Origin: Candidatus Planktophila limnetica
Lineage (GTDB): Bacteria > Actinomycetota > Actinomycetes > Nanopelagicales > Nanopelagicaceae
Length of the DNA stretch: 64,000 bases
NCBI RefSeq assembly: GCF_002288365.1
Contig: NZ_CP016782.1
Span: 1,264,794-1,328,793, forward strand
Direction: 5' to 3'
Position numbers and translations under genes: made by a program. Of the stretch, positions 8,601 to 16,531 are shown piece by piece. The notes under the pieces were generated by a model. It had not been told where the DNA came from and did no database searches. It saw only the letters and a list, made by a program, of their open reading frames with translations. Position 1 is the first letter of the stretch, and each line of letters opens with the position of its first letter.

Positions 8601-9109
8601 GGTAAACCTTCGGTATCGGATTTGGATATTTGCGTAACGTCAAGTGGCCATTTAATGTCAAGTGAAAAATCTTTCCAGTTTAAGGTTCTAGCTAGGGATT
8701 CATTAAAAACATCTGTCATTTGATAACTTATCAAAGTTTCATTTTCTAGTGTTTGAAATCCGTGAGCCACTCCAGGTGGAATTAATACGCTCAAGCCATT
8801 ATCTTCCGTTAATTCGAATTCTATGTGTTGTCCATAAGTTTCACTATTTTTGCGTAAATCGACGACGCAATCAAAGATTGCACCCCTCAAGCATGTCACA
8901 TATTTCCACTCTTTTGACGGAGCTGCCTGAAAATGAAGTCCACGAATAGTTCCTTTACTTGAATTAAAGGATACAGATGATTGAATAAAGTTTGCAGAAC
9001 AGATTTTTTCAATTTCATTTTGATCAGATATTCTTTGAAAATATCCCCGGTCATCTAATTTTTTCTTATGCATAAAAAAACTTACGTCTTGTATTGATGA
9101 CAGGATCAT
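8582..9109 (-). CDS. RmlC-like nucleotide-sugar 3,5-epimerase, atypical
   Basis: 175 residues from ATG 9109, which overlaps the upstream stop as ATGA and has AGAAGG five bases before it; a longer frame to 9142 lacks this support. Cupin fold of the dTDP-4-dehydrorhamnose 3,5-epimerase family: LDDRGYF, RGLHFQ (catalytic His), FDCVVDLR, PPGVAHGF and WKDFSLDIKWP (dyad Asp). Where RmlC has the general-acid Tyr in an N/D-Y-Y segment, this protein reads TDVFN, so the tyrosine is missing. It is expected to act on a CDP-4-keto-6-deoxy sugar, perhaps at one carbon only. Confidence 0.8.
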   Translation of the reverse strand: MILSSIQDVSFFMHKKKLDDRGYFQRISDQNEIEKICSANFIQSSVSFNSSKGTIRGLHFQAAPSKEWKYVTCLRGAIFDCVVDLRKNSETYGQHIEFELTEDNGLSVLIPPGVAHGFQTLENETLISYQMTDVFNESLARTLNWKDFSLDIKWPLDVTQISKSDTEGLPWPVIY

Positions 9110-10332
9110 TGGAGCCTTCTCAACTCTGGTAGTGCTACCCATAATTCTCCTATAAACTTTGGGAAATCATTCCTAATGCTGAAGGCTATTTCCATTGAGA
9201 TGTTCCAAGGAAAAATGACAACATTGCCTTGGGTGTCGCTTAAAACCTCTTTTGGGCTAGTGATTGGAATTCTGCAGCCTGGAATGTATCGCCCTTGCTT
9301 CGAAAGTGAATTGTCAATTACGGAAAGAAAATTTCGACTCTCTACTTCAGCAGCGTTCAGCAATACCGTCGCTTTGGCAGCAGCGCCGTAACCGACTAAA
9401 GGAATTTTTTGATCTTTAACCCAATCTGAGAAATTTTCTATCGCAGATGTTGATCTTGAGGCAAATTCTTTATGCACTAATTCTTCACCAATTCCGAATT
9501 CAAATTCTTGAGATTTGAATTCCTCTACAGCAGGTTTGGCAAAGGTGCTACTTGAACTTAGCCAATATCTGTAGGAACCTCCATGTGTATCTAAAGTTTC
9601 AACATCGAAAAGATTAAGATTGTGTTGTTTTGCCAAAAAACTAAGGGCGGTGGCAGAAAGATATGAAAAGTGTTCATGATAAATAGTGTCAAACAAATTA
9701 TCGCGCAACATTGTAAGCATGGAAGGTGCCTCGATAGAAATAACTGCACCCTGCTGTGCTAAAAGAGTTAATCCATTCATGAAATCGTTTATGTCTGGCA
9801 CATGAGCTAGAACATTGTTTCCGATCACAAGCTTGGGGATTTCGCCCTTAGCAATGAGGTTTTTTGCACATTCGGTGCCAAAAAATTCTGCGCGCGTTGT
9901 AATACCTCGATTGTTCGCAAAATCAGCGACATTGCTGGCTGGCTCAATACCTAACACGCTGCAGTTAAGTTCCTGAAAATACTGCAGCAAGTAACCGTCA
10001 TTACTTGCTATTTCGACGACTAAATCATTCTGGTTAAGTTGTAGTTTCTTAAAGGCGGCTTGTGCAAAGGTTTTTGCATGTTTTAACCAAGTAGAACTTG
10101 TTGAAGAAAAATACGTATATTCAGAAAAAATCTCACTCGGACTTACATATTCTCCAATTTGACCAAGCGAGCAAATTGGACAAACTCGAAAATCCAAGGG
10201 AAATTTAGCGTCATCTCCTTGAAAGCTTTGAGGAGGTAGCGCATTAGATAGTGGTTGAACGCCTAAAGAGAGAACCACATCTCCTAAAGGAGAACTACAG
10301 CTTCTGCAAAAATTCTGTCCACGATTAGTCAT
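9106..10332 (-). CDS. SAM-dependent sugar C-methyltransferase (NovU/TylC3-like)
   Basis: 408 residues from ATG 10332, which overlaps the rfbG stop by 8 nt (ATGACTAA); a start at 10350 is also open. N-terminal zinc-binding module CRSC ... CPIC (first ~55 residues). SAM domain with VEIASNDGYLLQYF, the family motif of sugar C-methyltransferases. C-terminal domain with VGYGAAAKATVLLN. Enzymes of this family add a methyl group to the carbon next to a keto group of NDP-4-keto- or 3-keto-deoxysugars (noviose, mycarose, virenose pathways). Between rfbG and the epimerase its substrate is probably CDP-4-keto-6-deoxyglucose. Confidence 0.85.
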   Translation of the reverse strand: MTNRGQNFCRSCSSPLGDVVLSLGVQPLSNALPPQSFQGDDAKFPLDFRVCPICSLGQIGEYVSPSEIFSEYTYFSSTSSTWLKHAKTFAQAAFKKLQLNQNDLVVEIASNDGYLLQYFQELNCSVLGIEPASNVADFANNRGITTRAEFFGTECAKNLIAKGEIPKLVIGNNVLAHVPDINDFMNGLTLLAQQGAVISIEAPSMLTMLRDNLFDTIYHEHFSYLSATALSFLAKQHNLNLFDVETLDTHGGSYRYWLSSSSTFAKPAVEEFKSQEFEFGIGEELVHKEFASRSTSAIENFSDWVKDQKIPLVGYGAAAKATVLLNAAEVESRNFLSVIDNSLSKQGRYIPGCRIPITSPKEVLSDTQGNVVIFPWNISMEIAFSIRNDFPKFIGELWVALPELRRLQ

Positions 10333-11317
10333 TGATAATCTGAATTTCATTAATGATTGCCTGATACCAAAGAGAAGTTTGCTTTAATCCAGATTCCAGA
10401 GTGCTTGTCGATTTCCAACCAAAATCCTTAAATGCATTCTCAGAAGAAAGATGCTGATCGTGAATCTCATTCCGAGCGGAATTCAAATAAAGAGGCTCTA
10501 TGTAGTGGCCTACAGCTGCTTGGCAAATTTCTCGATAAATTTGATTCACCGTATAAGCCATATCGTTTGAAAAATTATAGGCAGTTCCTGGTTTTATGTC
10601 TTTCGATTTCTCAACGAGCAATAAATACGCATCTACTACGTCTTCAACGTAGATATAGTCTCTGAGAAAAGTTCCATCACTTCGTAAAATTGGTTGTTCA
10701 TTCATAAAAATTGATTTAAAAGTTCCAGGAACTATGCGACTCCAATTAATATCCCCTGCGCCATAAATATTGCCGCATCTCGCAATAGAAACCGGCATTT
10801 GGTAGGTAGTGCCATATGATTGTGATAACAAGTCGGTGCATGATTTTGAGACATCGTATGGCCCATCACCATGCAGTGGAAACTCTTCCGTATACGGAAG
10901 TGTTTTGGCTGTTCCGTATGCTTTATCACTTGATGCAACAACAATCGCTATTAGATTTTTCGCGTGGAGGCGAGCAGCTTCCAATAAAAAGTAAGTTCCT
11001 TGGATATTTGACTCAAAAGTTTCTAGCGGGTCTTCAAACGCTCTTCCGACAATAGTTTGAGCTCCGAGGTGGATAATTATTTGAGGGTTTGCTTCGATTA
11101 CGGCTTGGAATATCAAATCCTTGACGGCGAGATTTCCATTTATGACAGAAACATGATCTGCAAAATTTTTCTGTGCAAACAACGATGTTTTTGGTGTCTC
11201 GAGTACGAAGGCAAATACATCTGCGTCAAGGGTGAGTAATTTTTCAATCAAATGCGAGCCGACAAGCCCTGTAGCTCCAGTGACAAGTACGCGCTTTTTT
11301 TTCCAAAAACTACTCAT
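10325..11317 (-). CDS. rfbG: CDP-glucose 4,6-dehydratase
   Basis: 330 residues starting at ATG 11317, which shares one base with the rfbF stop (TAATG) and follows GGAAAG; the longer frame to 11401 runs inside rfbF. Extended SDR with TGATGLVG for NAD binding, SSDKAYG and the PYDVSKS catalytic Tyr-Lys segment typical of CDP-glucose rather than dTDP-glucose dehydratases. Converts CDP-D-glucose to CDP-4-keto-6-deoxyglucose in the cytoplasm, the branch point for CDP-deoxyhexoses. Pairing with rfbF directly upstream makes the assignment firm. Confidence 0.9.
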   Translation of the reverse strand: MSSFWKKKRVLVTGATGLVGSHLIEKLLTLDADVFAFVLETPKTSLFAQKNFADHVSVINGNLAVKDLIFQAVIEANPQIIIHLGAQTIVGRAFEDPLETFESNIQGTYFLLEAARLHAKNLIAIVVASSDKAYGTAKTLPYTEEFPLHGDGPYDVSKSCTDLLSQSYGTTYQMPVSIARCGNIYGAGDINWSRIVPGTFKSIFMNEQPILRSDGTFLRDYIYVEDVVDAYLLLVEKSKDIKPGTAYNFSNDMAYTVNQIYREICQAAVGHYIEPLYLNSARNEIHDQHLSSENAFKDFGWKSTSTLESGLKQTSLWYQAIINEIQIIND

Positions 11318-12093
11318 TACCAAACTTTCCAAGGAGCCGTGCCCTGCTCCCACATTTCTGTAAGCATTGTTGTTTCGCGATAGGTATCCATTGGTTGCCA
11401 AAAACCCTTATGTTTAAATGCCATCAATTGACCTTCTGCGGCAATTTGTGAAAGTGGCTCATTTTCTAGAACCGAATTGAAATTTAAATAATTAAAGATC
11501 TCTGGCTCGAAAACAAAGTAACCTGCGTTAACCCAATTTTCTCCCTTTGGTTTTTCCTGAAATTGATTTACTTTGCCACCATTATCTATGTCCAGCACCC
11601 CGAATCTTGAAGCCGGCTGAACAGCGCTCAAAGTTGCAATTCGTCCGTGTGACTTATGAAATCTTAACAATTCGTCGATGTCTATGTCGGCCACACCATC
11701 ACCATAGGTACACATAAATGTTTCATTTCCGACATACTTTTTTATCTGATGAAGTCGTCCACCTGTTGGTGTAAGCGGGCCAGTGTCGGATACTGTAACT
11801 GTCCAACCAAATTCTGGCAATTTTCCAAGTAATTTCGTGCTACTACTTCCGTTTCCATTAATCTCAATCGTAAAATCTAAATTCATCGTTTCAAAATTTC
11901 GAAAATACTCTCGAATTACTTCAGCCTTGTAGCCAGTACAGACGATAAAATCTTGATGTTTATAATGTGCAAACGTTTTCATAATGTGCCATAGGATCGG
12001 TTGCGAACCGATTGGAACCATCGGTTTAGGGCGAAATTCGGTTTCTTCCCTCAGTCTTGTGCCGAGTCCCCCGGCAAGTAGCACAACTTTCAT
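11317..12093 (-). CDS. rfbF: Glucose-1-phosphate cytidylyltransferase
   Basis: 258 residues, the usual length. Nucleotidyltransferase signature LAGGLGTRL and RPKPMVPIGSQPILWHIMK, then TYGDGVADID. Makes CDP-glucose from CTP and glucose 1-phosphate, committing carbon to the CDP-deoxyhexose pathway. First gene of a six-gene minus-strand operon (rfbF to the GT-like gene at 6869) whose members all overlap. TAGGAT lies exactly 6 nt before the ATG, so the operon probably begins with a leaderless transcript. Confidence 0.93.
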   Translation of the reverse strand: MKVVLLAGGLGTRLREETEFRPKPMVPIGSQPILWHIMKTFAHYKHQDFIVCTGYKAEVIREYFRNFETMNLDFTIEINGNGSSSTKLLGKLPEFGWTVTVSDTGPLTPTGGRLHQIKKYVGNETFMCTYGDGVADIDIDELLRFHKSHGRIATLSAVQPASRFGVLDIDNGGKVNQFQEKPKGENWVNAGYFVFEPEIFNYLNFNSVLENEPLSQIAAEGQLMAFKHKGFWQPMDTYRETTMLTEMWEQGTAPWKVW

Positions 12094-12195
12094 ACTTTAA
12101 TCCTACCCTTGTCACTTGCCACAACCATGTCAGATAGTAAAATATGTAGGGTGATTCCAGCTATTTCGTTTCGTGTCCGAGTTGCGTAGCGCAAA
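12094..12195. promoter_or_regulatory. Divergent promoter region, rfbF / O-methyltransferase
   Basis: 102-bp intergenic stretch between the divergent rfbF and O-methyltransferase genes. For rfbF, TAGGAT-N6-ATG marks a leaderless start on the minus strand. Beside the plus-strand gene is a small inverted repeat TTGCG-TAG-CGCAA ending two bases before its ATG; it has no TANNNT at the usual spacing. No riboswitch or longer structure was seen. Confidence 0.4.
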
Positions 12196-13182
12196 ATGAA
12201 GTCAACCCCTCAAACTCCTAATCGTTTACAAAATCTATGTGACGAACACATAGGAAAAGTTTCTGATAAATGGGAATCTTATATTGATATTTATGATGAA
12301 CTATTTCAAGAGATTTATGGTTCTGTAGAATCCATTTTAGAAATAGGTATTCAAAATGGTGGATCTTTGGAAATTTGGAGTTCTTATTTCCCAGTTGCGA
12401 GAAAAATATTTGGAATAGATATTAATCCTAAGTGCAAATTATTGAAGTTTAAAGATGAAAGAATTAAAGTATTTGTTGGAGATGCAAATACGCGTGAAAT
12501 GGTGAATATGATTTCGGAAGGAAGCACTTTTTTTGATATTATTATTGATGATGGATCTCACGTAAGTTCCGATATTATTCGTACCTTTGCATTATATTTT
12601 CCGAAATTAAAATCCGGAGGAACTTATATAATTGAGGATCTCCATGCAAGTTACTGGGAATCCCATCAAGGAGCCCTGAATTATAATTTCTCATCTATTG
12701 AATTCCTAAAAAAATTAGTTGATGTTGTTAATTTTAGTCATTGGGGGACAGATATGTCGCCTAGCGAAATATTGCAATCATTTATTAATCTTTACAACTT
12801 AGATCTTGAACCTGATTTATTGTTAAGTATCGGGAGTGTGTATTTTCAAGATTCTATTTGCGTCATTACAAAATCATCTCCTGCCGAGAACCCTCTCGGC
12901 GTTCGCAGGATTTTCGGCAAAGATGCCTCTATAGATGATTCTGTAATTTCATTCAATCATTCAACCAGTGCAACCCCCACGCAATATACAAACTCACTTT
13001 TTAATTTATTTGTAGATGATGAACTCATTTTAAAATTTGCCCAGAATACTGCTGAATTGACTACAAAAATTGAAAACATAGAGGATGAATTACGGGTAAT
13101 AAAATCATCGGCCTCTTGGCGTTATACTAAGAAGTTACGCCAAATTAGATATTTAATGTCTAAATTTTCTCAGAAAAAGTGA
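12196..13182 (+). CDS. Sugar O-methyltransferase (MycE/rhamnosyl O-methyltransferase type)
   Basis: 328 residues. Class I SAM fold: ILEIGIQNGGSLEIW (motif I, about 47-61), FGIDINP, DIIIDDGSH (about 115-123, metal-binding type), then YIIEDLHASYWE, a segment shared with MycE and tetracenomycin rhamnosyl 2'-O-methyltransferases. The last ~50 residues form a coiled coil ending in SSASWRYTKKLRQI, the same kind of tail seen in the glycosyltransferase at 5237. It probably methylates a hydroxyl of a sugar in the surface glycan. AT-rich, at the right end of the island. Confidence 0.75.
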   Translation: MKSTPQTPNRLQNLCDEHIGKVSDKWESYIDIYDELFQEIYGSVESILEIGIQNGGSLEIWSSYFPVARKIFGIDINPKCKLLKFKDERIKVFVGDANTREMVNMISEGSTFFDIIIDDGSHVSSDIIRTFALYFPKLKSGGTYIIEDLHASYWESHQGALNYNFSSIEFLKKLVDVVNFSHWGTDMSPSEILQSFINLYNLDLEPDLLLSIGSVYFQDSICVITKSSPAENPLGVRRIFGKDASIDDSVISFNHSTSATPTQYTNSLFNLFVDDELILKFAQNTAELTTKIENIEDELRVIKSSASWRYTKKLRQIRYLMSKFSQKK

Positions 13183-13204
13183 TTCTTAATTATTGAAAAC
13201 TTTC

Positions 13205-13852
13205 TTAGTCCAACCGCACAACACCACTTGGCGTCATAACGTGCACGGCAACAATTCCAGAATCCCCGTCATTCGCCGAAGCAGAAACCCATTCAACTTC
13301 AACGTCTGATCCAATAGCCGCATGAAGCTCTGAACCAAGCCATTCCTCAATTCGAGATTCATCGCCAGCAATTTCAACTTTAACAATCTTTGCAATTGCT
13401 TTTCCATCTGTTGATGGGTGATCAAGTGAAAGCCATTCAATAAAGAATGGGAGTTGCTTGTCTTCTAAAGTTCCAAGAACGCCAATTTGCTTCCACGCTA
13501 AATCTTTTCCATCTGGCTTTGTACGGTGACCATCTACGGCTGCGCGGCCTAGGCGCTTTTCAATCTTTGAAACATCATCAACTGCAACTACCCATGTAAG
13601 CCAACCGCCACCTTCTGCAGCGCGCTGTGAAACTGCTTTACCAAAAGGAGTTGAATCAGATGAAGGATGATCAAGTGGGCAAACAACTTCTAGATAGTGA
13701 CCATTTTGTAATGGAAGCGTGAAGTTACGTGTGCCAAAACGTGGATGAATACCGCCATCAACAAATGTGCTGCCAAGGCGAGCGCCAAGGCGTTGAACGG
13801 TGTCGGCTAGTTGATCATGGGAAGTGACATATGAGACATGGTCTAAGCGCAT
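13205..13852 (-). CDS. VOC-superfamily glyoxalase-like protein
   Basis: 215 residues; begins MRLDHVSYVT and contains NGHYLEVVCPLDHPSS, the pattern of glyoxalase-like domain proteins common in actinobacteria. Function unknown; metal ligands (His near residue 4, Glu near residue 55) are compatible with a metalloenzyme. TAGATT sits 5 nt before the ATG, suggesting a leaderless transcript. GC content returns to the chromosomal level here, marking the right edge of the glycan island. Confidence 0.75.
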   Translation of the reverse strand: MRLDHVSYVTSHDQLADTVQRLGARLGSTFVDGGIHPRFGTRNFTLPLQNGHYLEVVCPLDHPSSDSTPFGKAVSQRAAEGGGWLTWVVAVDDVSKIEKRLGRAAVDGHRTKPDGKDLAWKQIGVLGTLEDKQLPFFIEWLSLDHPSTDGKAIAKIVKVEIAGDESRIEEWLGSELHAAIGSDVEVEWVSASANDGDSGIVAVHVMTPSGVVRLD

Positions 13853-13913
13853 GGGTAAATCTAACCCTATGAAAAGGGGTGCTTTTTACCATTTAGCGTG
13901 CGTGAAACAAGAG

Positions 13914-15398
13914 TTACAGAGCGGTACTGAGGTCACATTTCAGGTCCGTGGCAGGGATATTGCCGGTGATGAAATAAGTATCGACTGACTTGTCAACGCA
14001 AGCTGATCCTCGGCCGTGACCGGTGTGGCCATCGCCGTCCAGAGTAATAAGTCGTGAATTTGTAATCAGCTTGTGCAGTGCAACCGCCCATGAATATGGC
14101 GTAGCAGGATCACGGAGTGTGCCGATAACAATGATTGGAGTTGTCTTTACCTGCTTAATCTTTATCGGTTGCTTAATGCCCTTGAAGTACTTGCAAGAAA
14201 TCCCTGAGTACGCCAGATACGGACCAAATACAGGAGCTTGTTCTTTAAACATCTGCGCATCCTGCGCAATCTGTTCATTCGTTCTCGCATCGTTCCAATC
14301 CAAACAATCAATAACAAATCCCGAATCACCTTCATTACTCGGATAGGTTCCATTGAGTTGTCGGCCTGTGTATGCATCGGCAAGAGTAAGGAACATAAAT
14401 CCGTTGCCTGTCTGTGCTTGCTTGAGTGCAATGCGCAGCATTGGCCAACCAGATTCGTTGTCATAGAGCGCCGACGCCGTACCAAGCACAACAAGTGATT
14501 CTGTCGCAATGCGCTTTGAACGAGTGGTCAGTGGTTTCTTTGCAACCGAATCAAACAAATCCGTGAAGTATTGCTTTGTCGCATCTTTTGGTAGTGGACA
14601 GGTATCTAGTTGCAAGCAATCCTGAATAAACGCATCCAGTGCATTGTCAAAACCAACTGCTTGTGTGAGCGATTGTTGTACTGGCGTTGCATCTGGATCT
14701 ATCGCACCATCTAGAACGAGTCTGCCAACTTTGTCTGGAAAGAGTTGCGCATAAATAGTGCCCAGGTATGTGCCGTAAGACTTGCCGAGATAATTTAGTT
14801 TGTCATCGCCCAGCACTGCACGAATTACATCCATATCCCGTGCTGCGTTTTCTGTGCTGTATGCGGTTAAGTTCTTTGTATTTTTCTCACACTTAGCAAC
14901 ATAATCCTGTGCATCTTTAACTAATGATTCAAACTCTGCTGGATTATCTGGCTTTGAATCCGATGCGTAATTAGCATCTGTTTCATCATCTGTTAAGCAG
15001 CGAATAGGTGCACTACGCCCAACCCCGCGTGGATCAGAGCCCACGATGTCAAAGAGTGCCAGCAGCTGCGGGCTAACTATGTATTCAGCGCTATAGGCGT
15101 ATTCCACACCGGAAGCACCAGGTCCCCCTGGGTTAACAAACATTGACCCAATGCGATCTTCTTTATTGCTTGCTTCGTGCTTAAGAACTGAAATCTTAAA
15201 CGTTCCAAGTTTTATGTTTTCATAGTCAATCGGCACCAACACATCTGTGCACAGCATCGTGTCATAGCAGGTGCGCCACTTAATCCGTTGCTCTTGAAAA
15301 TCCTGCAGCGTCTCTAGCTTTACCGGCTTCACTTGTTGAACACAGCCACTGAGCATCAGCGCAGCAATAGCGAGCGCGGTGATTAAACGAGTTCGCAC
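13914..15398 (-). CDS. TAP-family alpha/beta-hydrolase lipoprotein (peptidase)
   Basis: 494 residues. Lipoprotein signal with LMLSGC lipobox (Cys at about 19), so anchored outside the cytoplasmic membrane. Alpha/beta-hydrolase: oxyanion region NPGGPGASG, nucleophile elbow GKSYGTYLG, late Asp region (IVIGTLRDPATP) and His in GDGHTGHG, in the TAP-like C-terminal domain. The family includes Streptomyces tripeptidyl aminopeptidases and mycobacterial CaeA. Probably cleaves N-terminal peptides or esters from extracellular substrates. Its start lies inside the end of holB (16-nt overlap). Confidence 0.85.
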   Translation of the reverse strand: MRTRLITALAIAALMLSGCVQQVKPVKLETLQDFQEQRIKWRTCYDTMLCTDVLVPIDYENIKLGTFKISVLKHEASNKEDRIGSMFVNPGGPGASGVEYAYSAEYIVSPQLLALFDIVGSDPRGVGRSAPIRCLTDDETDANYASDSKPDNPAEFESLVKDAQDYVAKCEKNTKNLTAYSTENAARDMDVIRAVLGDDKLNYLGKSYGTYLGTIYAQLFPDKVGRLVLDGAIDPDATPVQQSLTQAVGFDNALDAFIQDCLQLDTCPLPKDATKQYFTDLFDSVAKKPLTTRSKRIATESLVVLGTASALYDNESGWPMLRIALKQAQTGNGFMFLTLADAYTGRQLNGTYPSNEGDSGFVIDCLDWNDARTNEQIAQDAQMFKEQAPVFGPYLAYSGISCKYFKGIKQPIKIKQVKTTPIIVIGTLRDPATPYSWAVALHKLITNSRLITLDGDGHTGHGRGSACVDKSVDTYFITGNIPATDLKCDLSTAL

Positions 15399-16531
15399 AT
15401 TAACGCTTCTATTGTCAGCAGCGGTGCTGCATTAAATCCCAGAGCCTTGCGAGCCTTCATAACCGCATCCAAACGCTGAATCGTCTTGTGTGTAGGAACA
15501 ACACTTGCAATTGCGTTTATCTCTTGCGCCATTTCTAGATTAATCAGCGCATCAATGTGTCCTGACTGAACCATCATGATGTCGCGATATAACGTAGCAA
15601 TATCAAGCAGGGCCGCATCGAGTGAATCTCTGACCATGCGGGTTGTGCGAGTCTTTTGTTCTTTCTCCAACTCCTTTAGCGCCTTTGATCCACCACTTGC
15701 CATTCCGCGTCCTGTGGCGCCTTTGCCGTATGCCTGTGCAAGTTCGTCCTGTTCTTTCTCATCGCGTATTTCTGCAGCAGCCTTTGCATCCTCTGTTGCA
15801 ATATCAACAAGGCGCTGTGCGGCCTTAAATGCATCAGATACGTTATTGAGTTGTGTGACAGATTTTAAAATCTCTTTACGGTTGCTGCGCACATGTTCGT
15901 TTGTGGCAATGTATTTTGCGCGACCGATGTGTCCTTGGCTCACACGCGCTGCAAAGTCAGCCATTTGAGGTGATATGCCATCGCGCGATTGCAAAACAGC
16001 AGCAACATCTTTTGTGCTTGGCGTAACCAACTGCATGTGACGACAGCGTGAGCGAATAGTGGGCAAAACATCATGAAGTGTGGGAGCACAGAGCAACCAG
16101 ACTGTGCGATTGCCAGGTTCTTCAATTGCTTTTAAAAGCGCATTAGCTGCTGATTCGGTTAACCGATCAGCATCTTCCATAACAACCACGCGCCATCCAC
16201 CCATAGAAGGCGCCCATGCAACGCGTGTTAGTAATTCTCTTACTTCATCTATCTTGATAGACAGTCCTTCTGTGCGAATGATTTCAACATCTGGATGTCC
16301 GCCATTGGCCGCCGATAAACACGCGTTGCATGTGCCACAACCAAGATCAGGACAGATGAGAGCTTGTGCAAAGGCCACAGCAGCACTGGAGCGACCGCTG
16401 CCAGGTGGGCCTGTAAAGACCCACGCATGTGTCATCTCTTGTGTCTCTTCACCATTTTTTGCAGAGAGCACTGCGCCTTGTAACTTGGCAATCATGTGCT
16501 CTTGTCCAACGAGTGTGTCAAAGACGCTCAT
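15383..16531 (-). CDS. holB: DNA polymerase III delta' subunit
   Basis: 382 residues, clamp-loader AAA+ ATPase. P-loop-like GPPGSGRSS; zinc module CPDLGCGTCNAC; sensor region LLKAIEEPGNRTVWLL; and SRC motif IRSRCR. Loads the beta clamp together with delta and tau/gamma. ATG overlaps the stop of the MFS-thymidylate kinase gene (ATGA), the common actinobacterial tmk-holB arrangement, and the peptidase gene overlaps its 3' end. Confidence 0.92.
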   Translation of the reverse strand: MSVFDTLVGQEHMIAKLQGAVLSAKNGEETQEMTHAWVFTGPPGSGRSSAAVAFAQALICPDLGCGTCNACLSAANGGHPDVEIIRTEGLSIKIDEVRELLTRVAWAPSMGGWRVVVMEDADRLTESAANALLKAIEEPGNRTVWLLCAPTLHDVLPTIRSRCRHMQLVTPSTKDVAAVLQSRDGISPQMADFAARVSQGHIGRAKYIATNEHVRSNRKEILKSVTQLNNVSDAFKAAQRLVDIATEDAKAAAEIRDEKEQDELAQAYGKGATGRGMASGGSKALKELEKEQKTRTTRMVRDSLDAALLDIATLYRDIMMVQSGHIDALINLEMAQEINAIASVVPTHKTIQRLDAVMKARKALGFNAAPLLTIEALMCELV

